Shown here one piece after another: positions 24,949-31,726 of a DNA stretch of 55,130 nucleotides. Location: the NCBI GenBank assembly GCA_050251195.1, contig JBFWNG010000021.1:1-55130 (forward strand). Reading direction: 5' to 3'. The notes beneath the pieces are model-generated. The model saw only the letters and a program-made list of their open reading frames with translations. It searched no databases and was not told the origin of the DNA. Source of the stretch: JBFWNG01 sp050251195. Its GTDB lineage: Bacteria; Bdellovibrionota_B; Oligoflexia; Oligoflexales; Oligoflexaceae. The translations under genes were made by a program, and so were the position numbers. How positions within the stretch are numbered: the first letter of the stretch is position 1; every line of letters starts with the position of its first letter.

Positions 24949-26022
24949 CTACTTCACCTGAACCGGCATTATCAAGGCCAGATAATGCGGATCGTCTTGT
25001 CCGATCAAGATGGCCGGATGGAGCGGTTCACTCATGGACAGTTGCACCGTATCGCTTTCAATCACCTTGAGGGCGTCCAGGATGTAGGCATAATTGAAAG
25101 CGGTTAATAATGGCCCATCCTGATAGGATGCGCGGTAAGGCAGGGCAATCTCTGATTCCCCTATATCCGGCGTACTGGTTTTTAATGTGAGGGTGCCTTG
25201 CTCAAACTCGAAGCGGATCACGTTGGTTCTAGGGTTGGCAAAAGTCTTGATCTGGTTAATCGCCTTTTCGAGATCTGCTTTCTCGAACGTAAGCCGATGC
25301 TTGGCATCCGCCGGGTTTGGGATCAACTGGTTATAGACCGGATAGAAGCCGTCCAGGGTACGGATGATAAAGTGAACCTTGCCCATCCGTAGGGACGCCA
25401 TATCAGGGGCAATCTCAAGCCGGATAGTATGATCATCCTTGTTACCTTGCATGCTTTTGTGGAACGCGGCAAGGTATTGACCGGGAATCACCGCTTCAAT
25501 GGATTCATCCGATCTGACAGAGGGGTCGGTATATTTTCCAAGCCGTGATCCATCGGTGGATGCCATCTCCAAGCCGGTCTTGTTCACCTTCAGGCAGATC
25601 CCGGCCAGTATGTTTTGACTCTCATCACCGACACTATAGGCCAGTTTTTTAATGGCCGATAGAAACCGCTTGCCGTCCAGGTTCAAGGCATGTTTCACAT
25701 CCAGGGAAGGAACTGCCGGATACTCATCAACCGGCATGCCCTTCAGGGTTGTTTTTAGGGAACCGGCAACCACTTTTAGATGGTGGCCATCCTGGGAGAA
25801 TGCCACCTCATCGGTTTTAACATTCTTGAGCAATTTATCCAGTTGAAAAATGCTAGCCGTGGTGTTGATGCCGGTTGGCATATCAACAATCGTCCAACAA
25901 TCCAGATCAGTTGTAACCATTTTGCCATTCAAAGCCACATTGGCCAGAATGGGTTGAATAACCCGGTGGCAAGCACCGGCTTTCAGGATAGTGATTGCTT
26001 GTTTGAGTTCCTTGGTTTTCAT
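24949..26022 (-). CDS. DNA polymerase III beta sliding clamp homolog
   Basis: 357 residues. Three clamp domains are visible; landmarks are LKTTLKGMPVDEYPAVP (domain 1 end), KRFLSAIKKLAYSVGDE.QNILAGICL, TDGSRLGKY (domain 2), LDGFYPVYNQLIPN, and the C-terminal P.ILIGQDDPHYLALIMPVQV matching the DnaN tail. A phage-borne clamp is uncommon in T7-like phages, which usually rely on host thioredoxin. It could assist the element's polymerase, recruit host polymerase III, or interfere with the host clamp. The leader AATAGGAGTAACA precedes the start. Confidence 0.88.
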   Translation of the reverse strand: MKTKELKQAITILKAGACHRVIQPILANVALNGKMVTTDLDCWTIVDMPTGINTTASIFQLDKLLKNVKTDEVAFSQDGHHLKVVAGSLKTTLKGMPVDEYPAVPSLDVKHALNLDGKRFLSAIKKLAYSVGDESQNILAGICLKVNKTGLEMASTDGSRLGKYTDPSVRSDESIEAVIPGQYLAAFHKSMQGNKDDHTIRLEIAPDMASLRMGKVHFIIRTLDGFYPVYNQLIPNPADAKHRLTFEKADLEKAINQIKTFANPRTNVIRFEFEQGTLTLKTSTPDIGESEIALPYRASYQDGPLLTAFNYAYILDALKVIESDTVQLSMSEPLHPAILIGQDDPHYLALIMPVQVK

Positions 26023-26066
26023 GGTGTTACTCCTATTTTTTTCTTACTGACACTGGAGGGTTTCCC

Positions 26067-26103
26067 CTCCCTTCAATTCCCAAAGCACGGGAACTGAAGG
26101 GAG
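26067..26103 (-). ncRNA. Structured RNA element 3 (15-bp intergenic hairpin)
   Basis: CTCCCTTCAATTCCC (26067-26081) pairs with GGGAACTGAAGGGAG (26089-26103). The single mismatch becomes a G-U pair only in minus-strand RNA. It is placed between the ArdC and clamp genes like elements 1 and 2, but its sequence differs. Confidence 0.5.
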
Positions 26104-26111
26104 GAGGTGGC

Positions 26112-27029
26112 CTAAGCCACTTCCTCCAGTGGTTGCGGTTGCTTGATCTCATCCGCTCCCTTGAGGATGAATTGATGTGCCTTGCTGGCTTCCGTTGCCG
26201 CTTTAAAGATTGCCTTTTTGTCGTTCTTTAGAACCCGCAACCATGAGGCAATGTAGGAATCGTGTTGAACGTTTCCTTCCAAGCCAAGATCGGCAAACAG
26301 GAACGCCGATCCCATTTCTGCTATGAGTTCCTCAAAAGCGTATGACTCATCCCCAAAGCGTCCCTTGAAATCACGCTCAAGCCGGGAATGGTGGCCCGTC
26401 CAGTGAGTCATTTCATGAAACAGGGTGCAATAATAATCCCCACTGGTTTTGAAACGTTCTTTCCTTGGCATGCTGATACAATCGAATGCCGGAACGTAGC
26501 AAGCCCGAACGCCTTTGTATTCAAAGCGTAGATCCACATTGTTAGCCTGAACAATGCCTTCAATCCGCTGGATATCCTCCCATGCTTGTTCAGGGGTCTT
26601 GATATCCGGCTTTTGAATTTCAATGCCTTCGCATTGCTCAACGTTGAACACGTTAAAGCATTTCAGAAATGGAATGCGCTTCACATTGTTGGGATCGCCG
26701 TCTTTGGGATCGGCCACATCGGTAAAATTCCAGTAAACAACCGAGGTGGATTTTTCGCCTTTTTTGATGTTTCCTCCCATTTCTGTAGCCTGTTTGTAGG
26801 TTAGCCATCCGTTGGAACCGTATCCCTTTTCCTCTTTTGTCATCCAAAGGATCGGAACGTTGATCCCGCTATAGCACCGATTCATTTTGGCGTTATGTGG
26901 CAAGCCTGCATGGCCACCATAGCGGGCTTGATCCCAAGGGCACTTCCAAGGGCTTACGCCCTTTTCAAGGGAAGTCACGATCTTGTCTGTGATCTCTTGA
27001 TAGAGATCCCGCTTTGGTTTGTTTGTCAT
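26112..27029 (-). CDS. ArdC-like antirestriction protein (ssDNA-binding domain plus zincin)
   Basis: 305 residues. The N-terminal ArdC/DUF1738 domain (about 5-130: YQEITDKIVTSLEKGVSPWKCPW, then GINVPILWM and KKGEKSTSVVYWNF) binds single-stranded DNA in the family. A zinc metallopeptidase domain follows with HEMTHW (HExxH) and SYAFEELIAEMGSAFL. ArdC protects incoming plasmid DNA from type I restriction. Here it shares the element with a type I system, so it may guard against other hosts' enzymes. It is the first gene of the operon, after the 27 kb control region. Confidence 0.88.
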   Translation of the reverse strand: MTNKPKRDLYQEITDKIVTSLEKGVSPWKCPWDQARYGGHAGLPHNAKMNRCYSGINVPILWMTKEEKGYGSNGWLTYKQATEMGGNIKKGEKSTSVVYWNFTDVADPKDGDPNNVKRIPFLKCFNVFNVEQCEGIEIQKPDIKTPEQAWEDIQRIEGIVQANNVDLRFEYKGVRACYVPAFDCISMPRKERFKTSGDYYCTLFHEMTHWTGHHSRLERDFKGRFGDESYAFEELIAEMGSAFLFADLGLEGNVQHDSYIASWLRVLKNDKKAIFKAATEASKAHQFILKGADEIKQPQPLEEVA

Positions 27030-27930
27030 GGGTGTTACTCCTATTGTTTAACACTGTCTTATTATTTAACTTTGTTATAGTATTAGGGAAATAAAAAGCC
27101 CATTACTGGACTTATCATTGTTCAATAATATAACATTGTTAAACTAATGAAATCATGTAAAATGATTTTCGTCAACCCTCATGAAAAATATTTTTTTCAA
27201 CAACGATTTTTTGGGCAAGCGTAAAAAGAGATTCCACCACATAGCGATCCAAGACAAAACAACAATAGTCCCTTGTGTTGAGCCGTCACCCAAAACGGGG
27301 AGGCTCGCGTAGGACATCGATGCTCAAGATAGATTTCTCCCAAGAATGGGATGCAGAGATAGAAGTCTTTTATCATTGGATTGTTACTCCCTGATAAGCT
27401 CTAACACCGCTAACTAAGCCCTTTATCGTTATTATTCCACTATTCTTTAATCTTTAAACGTCTATAACGCTGTCAGGGTATGGCTTATAGCTATATCAGA
27501 TCAAACAATAGATAAGGGAAAAGCAAGTGAAATAAAAAATCAGGGTGATCCAGTGGGTTGATGGCTTGGTTATGATCTCTAGTGAGTAGAAAGTGAGTAG
27601 TTAGTCAATCTTGCTAGGGAGTGCTTCAGGCTGTATAGGCTTGTATATCAATGGTTTCAGGAATGAGACCTTATCCATAAGAAGCATGTGATCTCGTGTC
27701 CAGCTAGCGATCATGGGGCTATGGGGGGACGAGGCGGTTTCATTGTACGATATAGGCTTTCACAAATTGTTGCTAATTATTTTTTGTTCATTTTCGCTCG
27801 TTGTTGTTTGTAAAAGTAACTTGCCGTGGTTCGGTCTTACCGCTTCTCGGCTTTCTGTTTTAGTTCAGGAACATGTTCTGGAAAAGCTATCTTATCTCTA
27901 ATTTAACTACTATATTCATGCTGTTTCTGC
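27030..27930. other. Non-coding control region (~0.9 kb)
   Basis: AT-rich, with no convincing gene. It holds ATTGTTNAAY repeats at 27043, 27117 and 27135 (probable early promoter region), the tandem repeat at 27579-27600, and single near-matches to a DnaA box (27671) and to TATCAGA (27494). It separates the minus early genes from the cargo and could hold the origin; I have no direct evidence for that. Confidence 0.4.
27579..27600 (+). repeat. Tandem 11-bp repeat pair, internal copy
   Basis: CTAGTGAGTAG (27579-27589) and AAAGTGAGTAG (27590-27600), followed by TTAG. Same 11-bp phase as the pairs near the two att ends. Confidence 0.45.
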
Positions 27931-27984
27931 TCCTCCTACAGGGGCACCTATTTCAGATTCTGATATAAGTGCCCCTGTAGGAGG
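27931..27984. repeat. 54-bp near-perfect palindrome containing two promoter-like motifs
   Basis: The left arm (27931-27957) and right arm (27958-27984) are reverse complements apart from about three positions; each carries a copy of GTGCCCCTGTAGGAGGA with TATCAGA-type sequence at the centre. Related single copies lie at 29673-29691 and 31272-31290. It could be a bidirectional phage promoter with a central operator, or a recombination or cruciform site. Confidence 0.65.
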
Positions 27985-27999
27985 AAAGCGGCGCTGGTT

Positions 28000-28815
28000 T
28001 TAGTTCGCGCCTTTCCACGGATCGCCTGGAAGACCTTGAATAAGATTTTCAGAGACCGTTTTAAAGGCGGCTTCAAGATCCCATGAAAATCCAGGTACAA
28101 GCAGCGGGCTTATATCAGCAGTAAACTGAGGATCTCGAAGCTTTTGATCCATGTTCTGTTCAAACTGGGCACGGCTTACACGATGCCCGCTCTCTTCCAT
28201 GTATTTTAAGAAAGCCTCAATAATGCGTGTGGGATTCACTGTCTGGTTTTCCAACGCAACAGCCAAGTCAAAGAGATCACGCCCCTTTTTACGCTGGTAC
28301 AAAGCACGTAATTTTGTACCCAGCAACTCATCAATCTCATACGAGCGAATATGACAACTCCCTTCAAACCACCGTGATGAAACGGAGAAGGGAACAGACG
28401 TTAAGCCATAAAGAGAAAAATGTTCACGCGAATTGATTTCAACCTTCAGGCGTAACGGAATTGGTGGCATATCTTCCGAGTTGAATCGGTACACAAGCGT
28501 GACGCTGCTTTCGGATTGTTTTCGTTTCGGGTCACCGAGCCACGGTTCCAGAACATCCCGAAGCGCATTCATCGTTGGCCCGGCAGGTTCAGCATCGATC
28601 TGTACCAGATCAATATCCTCAGAATAACGGGCAGCGGGCTTAAGATGAAGCTTATAAAGCGCCGTACCCCCACGAAACGCCAATGACTTATTCAGAAGCG
28701 GATGTGAAAAAATATCGACCAGCGCCTTGCTGATAACCAAGTCCTGCTCAACCTGAAAATCCTGAACCCACGGTGCTTGCGCTCTCCATTCCGTAATATA
28801 GTCGCGTGGGATCAT
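28000..28815 (-). CDS. abiEii: AbiEii-type nucleotidyltransferase toxin
   Basis: 271 residues. Nucleotidyltransferase core: LAFRGGTALYKLH, then ARYSEDIDLVQ with the metal-binding acidic pair, and later EIDELLGTKLRALYQRKKGRDLFDL. The family adds nucleotides to RNA (tRNA in the related MenT enzymes) and stops growth during phage infection. It overlaps the antitoxin gene by 4 bp (ATGA). The pair lies in the cargo slot between early and late phage modules, flanked by copies of the TATAAGTGCCCCTGTAGGA repeat. Confidence 0.92.
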   Translation of the reverse strand: MIPRDYITEWRAQAPWVQDFQVEQDLVISKALVDIFSHPLLNKSLAFRGGTALYKLHLKPAARYSEDIDLVQIDAEPAGPTMNALRDVLEPWLGDPKRKQSESSVTLVYRFNSEDMPPIPLRLKVEINSREHFSLYGLTSVPFSVSSRWFEGSCHIRSYEIDELLGTKLRALYQRKKGRDLFDLAVALENQTVNPTRIIEAFLKYMEESGHRVSRAQFEQNMDQKLRDPQFTADISPLLVPGFSWDLEAAFKTVSENLIQGLPGDPWKGAN

Positions 28816-29615
28816 AGGTCTACTTCCACTTCAGCATTGATATATAATTTCCAGGTTTTGTTCCGTGGCGATTGCCTATATTCCTTTTTGGATAAAAGAG
28901 GAGATGCTAGCCTCGTATGCTGGTGGACATACGTCTTCAGTGCAAGCGTTTTTTCTCCAGCCCCAACCAATTCAAGCAGGTAGCCAAGACGTTGTGCCCA
29001 GACAATGGGTGCTGTCTGAGCAGCCAATACCAGCTTTTCAGGATCAATTTTTTCAGACAGTTCCATCAGAATGGTTGCTGCCTGGTCAATTCCTCCCACA
29101 TGATAATGGTAGCCTACAATATCAACCGCTGTTGCTTCGGGTGACGAAACGAGGATCGTTCCCCGTGGTGTGTTTAAACTTTGGACAGGAATACCCGTAA
29201 GATGTTTTCTCGTAATAAAGATGACCGACACGGAACCACATTGGATGGGACGGTGCATTTTCTCAATCATCACTTGGAACTCCTGAGGACGGTGGTGAGC
29301 CGCCCCATAATATTGGGCCGCCGAAAGTAGACCGGCATAGTAGGACTGCCCCAAGTGCTCCATGAGCGCAGGAATGAATTGATCGGCAGGCAAACACCCT
29401 AGTGCCTGATATTCAGGAGGAAGGACAACATAGAATCCCCTGGACGGAGAAGCGATTAAACGCTGTTTGGATAATCGGTTCAATGCAAGCTTTGTAGCAG
29501 CAGGAGAGGTTCCAAGTGCAGACTGCGCCTGAGTAGAAGTGAAAGTATAGCGCCCGATAGCAGCACGGTCAGTGATGTAATCTCTCGCATTTGAATAGGT
29601 AGATGTATGATCCAT
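28812..29615 (-). CDS. abiEi: AbiEi-type antitoxin and autorepressor
   Basis: 267 residues from ATG at 29615 (GTG at 29621 also possible). N-terminal winged helix (about 25-70: STQAQSALGTSPAATKLALNRLSKQRLI) and C-terminal AbiEi domain with LLSAAQYYGAAHHRPQEFQVMI and SSPEATAVDIVGY. It neutralises AbiEii (type IV) and represses its own promoter. A 12-bp inverted repeat touches its start and no Shine-Dalgarno sequence is visible, so translation may be leaderless. Confidence 0.9.
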   Translation of the reverse strand: MDHTSTYSNARDYITDRAAIGRYTFTSTQAQSALGTSPAATKLALNRLSKQRLIASPSRGFYVVLPPEYQALGCLPADQFIPALMEHLGQSYYAGLLSAAQYYGAAHHRPQEFQVMIEKMHRPIQCGSVSVIFITRKHLTGIPVQSLNTPRGTILVSSPEATAVDIVGYHYHVGGIDQAATILMELSEKIDPEKLVLAAQTAPIVWAQRLGYLLELVGAGEKTLALKTYVHQHTRLASPLLSKKEYRQSPRNKTWKLYINAEVEVDL

Positions 29616-29618
29616 TTT

Positions 29619-29647
29619 CACAAAGTATCATTTTTTGATACTTTGTG
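29619..29647 (-). promoter_or_regulatory. AbiEi operator (perfect 12-bp inverted repeat)
   Basis: CACAAAGTATCA (29619-29630) and TGATACTTTGTG (29636-29647), 5-base spacer. It covers the abiE start region. A relative (ATAAAGTGTC / GACACTTTAT) occurs at 31132-31158 before the late operon. Confidence 0.75.
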
Positions 29648-29672
29648 CAATTGTTTCATACAAATACTCATT

Positions 29673-29691
29673 TATAAGTGCCCCTGTAGGA
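29673..29691 (+). promoter_or_regulatory. Candidate phage promoter / cargo-flanking repeat (copy e)
   Basis: TATAAGTGCCCCTGTAGGA is identical to 27964-27982 and differs by one base from 31272-31290. It lies upstream of the ATPase gene and borders the AbiE cargo. Confidence 0.5.
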
Positions 29692-29765
29692 TCAATGAAC
29701 CTTGTGAATTGAAAGTTATGTTTTAGATTTGCAAGCTGCCCCCCCTTGCAAGGGCTTAGGGGGGA

Positions 29766-29794
29766 TTGACATCCAGCCGGGTATCGTCTAATCT
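29766..29794 (+). promoter_or_regulatory. Sigma70 promoter of the AAA/DUF4143 gene
   Basis: TTGACA (29766-29771), a 17-base spacer and TAATCT (29789-29794). A dyad (CTAATCTA ... TAGATTGG) overlaps the -10 and start region. This host-type promoter lets the gene be expressed in the lysogen. Confidence 0.7.
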
Positions 29795-29822
29795 AAAGTT
29801 GTAGTATAGATTGGACGGAAGC

Positions 29823-31049
29823 ATGGGCGAGTATATACAACGGTCGCTTGCAAAAGTGGTTCAAGAAGTCAGTGCCGACTTTAAGGTGTTGCTGCTCACC
29901 GGCCCGCGTCAGGTGGGTAAAACGACGCTTTTGCGGGAAGTCCAAAAGGAAAGCCGCACTTACGTCACACTGGATGACCTGAATATGCGTGAGGCTGCCC
30001 AGGATGATCCTGCCAGTTTCCTTGAACGACTCCAGTTACCCGTTCTGATTGATGAAGTCCAATACGCGCCGAATCTCTTTCCCTACATCAAAATGATGGT
30101 GGACAAGGCTAAACAGCCGGGCTTATTCTGGCTCACCGGATCACAACAGTTTGACATGATGAAAAATGTCACGGAATCACTGGCAGGACGAGTTGCCATC
30201 TTGCAATTGCAAGGCATCTCGTTGGCTGAAGAGCAGGGGCGACTGGATGCGTTACCATTCCTTCCCGATCTCAAGCGATTAAAACTTCGTCAGGAAAAAG
30301 CAAAGTCCCTCACGTTACCAGAGGCTTATCACAAGATATGGCGTGGTTCCTACCCTGATATGGTGACGCAGGACGGTAAAAACTGGGAGCGCTTTTACGA
30401 GTCCTATGTGTCCACCTATATCCAGCGCGATGTCCGAGAGTACCTAAATATCAATGATATCACCGTATTTCATAAATTCATGCGGGTTGCTGCCGCACGG
30501 ACGGGGCAACTTATTAATTACGCGGATATGGCGCGTGATGTGGATGTGAGCCAGGTGACCATCAAATCCTGGTTGAATGTGCTACACGCTTCCGGTATCA
30601 TTTACCAGCTTCAGCCCTATTTTAATAATCGCACCAAGCGGCTGGTTAAAACACCTAAACTCTACTTTATGGATACGGGATTGTGTTCCTTTCTGACCGG
30701 TTGGCTAACACCGGATGTCTTGGAGCGGGGCGCAATGTCGGGCGCAATTCTGGAAACCTGGGTGGTCACGGAAATCATAAAGTCTTACCTCCATCAGGGG
30801 CGAACCCCACGCATCTATTTCTACCGAGATAAGGATAAGAACGAAGTGGATTTGCTAATAGAGGAAAACGGCATGCTCTGGCCGATTGAGATTAAGAAAA
30901 CAGCCTCAATCAAAAATGCGGGATTCAAGGGATTTGATGTCCTGCAAAACCTGGACATGCCTATTGGGCATGGTGGTCTGATCTGCTTCATCAGTTCACT
31001 CCTGCCAATCTCCAAGGATATTGATGCGATTCCAATGGGATACTTATAG
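29823..31049 (+). CDS. AAA_14/DUF4143 ATP-binding protein
   Basis: 408 residues from ATG at 29823 (a TTG at 29811 is the alternative). Walker A LTGPRQVGKTTLL and Walker B PVLIDEVQ are followed by LTGSQQF and a GR residue like an arginine finger. The C-terminal DUF4143 part includes YFMDTGLCSFLTGW and a PD-(D/E)xK-like pattern, YRDKDKNEVDLLIEENGMLWPIEIKK (Asp, Glu, Lys). Such proteins are common in bacteria and on mobile elements; their role is unclear and some are suspected defence nucleases. It has its own promoter beside AbiE. Confidence 0.85.
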   Translation: MGEYIQRSLAKVVQEVSADFKVLLLTGPRQVGKTTLLREVQKESRTYVTLDDLNMREAAQDDPASFLERLQLPVLIDEVQYAPNLFPYIKMMVDKAKQPGLFWLTGSQQFDMMKNVTESLAGRVAILQLQGISLAEEQGRLDALPFLPDLKRLKLRQEKAKSLTLPEAYHKIWRGSYPDMVTQDGKNWERFYESYVSTYIQRDVREYLNINDITVFHKFMRVAAARTGQLINYADMARDVDVSQVTIKSWLNVLHASGIIYQLQPYFNNRTKRLVKTPKLYFMDTGLCSFLTGWLTPDVLERGAMSGAILETWVVTEIIKSYLHQGRTPRIYFYRDKDKNEVDLLIEENGMLWPIEIKKTASIKNAGFKGFDVLQNLDMPIGHGGLICFISSLLPISKDIDAIPMGYL

Positions 31050-31131
31050 ATTCGGTTTATAAAACCTAGCATTTACGGCAAAAATCGCCGTAAATTTGTG
31101 AATATTTAAACTGTGTCTTGATTCCATTCGC

Positions 31132-31158
31132 ATAAAGTGTCATTTTTCGACACTTTAT
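31132..31158. promoter_or_regulatory. Second AbiEi-like operator upstream of the late operon
   Basis: ATAAAGTGTC (31132-31141) and GACACTTTAT (31149-31158), perfect 10-bp arms with an AT-rich spacer. The sequence and spacing resemble the abiE operator at 29619-29647, yet no abiE gene is adjacent. Confidence 0.55.
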
Positions 31159-31181
31159 ACAACCAAAATCGAATATTTTTT

Positions 31182-31234
31182 ATAAATCGTGTTGCCAAAG
31201 TTTCAGATAAAGCAATTTTAGCAACACGATTTAT
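31182..31234. repeat. 14-bp perfect inverted repeat in the late control region
   Basis: ATAAATCGTGTTGC (31182-31195) and GCAACACGATTTAT (31221-31234) with a 25-base spacer. It lies just upstream of the late promoter candidate and is a probable regulator site or long RNA hairpin. Confidence 0.6.
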
Positions 31235-31261
31235 CAGTCTTTCCTGCAATGTCGCCTGTAT

Positions 31262-31292
31262 CAGATTCTGATATAGGTGCCCCTGTAGGAGG
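31262..31292 (+). promoter_or_regulatory. Candidate late phage promoter (copy d)
   Basis: CAGATTCTGATATAGG, then TGCCCCTGTAGGAGG. It matches the shared motif and supplies the Shine-Dalgarno (AGGAGG) for the first late gene at 31300. The CAGATTCTG dyad sits at its 5' end. Confidence 0.55.
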
Positions 31293-31299
31293 ACAAACG

Positions 31300-31494
31300 A
31301 TGCAAGAAAATAATTTTCCATTGATCCCCAAGCTACTCCTCGATGAACTGAACCAACGATACCCAGAGCGGTATCCTGAGATGGAATGGTCGGATCGAGA
31401 GGTTTGGCTCAAAGCCGGGGAACGTCGAGTGGTTCGTTTCCTCAATGAGATGTACAAGCGACAGACCGAAAATATTCTGGAGGGGCCACTCTGA
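31300..31494 (+). CDS. Small late-operon protein of unknown function (64 aa)
   Basis: 64 residues from ATG at 31300, 8 bases after AGGAGG. Charged and probably helical: LIPKLLLDELNQRYPERYPEM and GERRVVRFLNEMYKRQ. It opens the late operon and overlaps the next gene (TGATG). Its position matches T7 genes 6.5-7; no homology recognised. Confidence 0.7.
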   Translation: MQENNFPLIPKLLLDELNQRYPERYPEMEWSDREVWLKAGERRVVRFLNEMYKRQTENILEGPL

Positions 31495-31715
31495 TGTGCA
31501 GTTCAAAGCCTAAAGTTCCCAAGATCCAACCGGTCAAGCCACCGGAATTACCGCCACCTCCACCACCACCGGAACCCACCCCTGAAGCGCCTGTCTTGAA
31601 CGACAGCATTCGCAAAAGGAAAGATGACAGGAACGCACGTCGTTCCGGGACGCGCACTCTTAGGATTGATCTCTCCATCCCTGGTTCCGCCACTGGCATC
31701 AATATTCCGAATTAA
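31494..31715 (+). CDS. Small proline-rich phage protein before the portal gene (gp7.3-like position)
   Basis: 73 residues. A proline run (KPPELPPPPPPPEPTPE) is followed by RKDDRNARRSGTRTLRIDL and the end GSATGINIPN. This pattern (Pro-rich, Arg-rich, short terminal motif) is recurrent before portal genes in T7-like phages. T7 gp7.3, at this place, is a virion and tail-assembly protein; I infer a similar virion role. Confidence 0.65.
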   Translation: MCSSKPKVPKIQPVKPPELPPPPPPPEPTPEAPVLNDSIRKRKDDRNARRSGTRTLRIDLSIPGSATGINIPN

Positions 31716-31726
31716 CGATAGCCATT

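Noticed and set aside
27671..27680. DnaA box as replication origin
   Set aside because: Only one near-match (TTATCCATA); no cluster.
27713..27901. 62-codon ORF in the control region
   Set aside because: No ribosome site, atypical composition, no recognisable domain.
20641..31292. Classical T7 promoters
   Set aside because: The T7 consensus (TAATACGACTCACTATAG) is not seen; only the final CTATAG-like bases of copy a resemble it.
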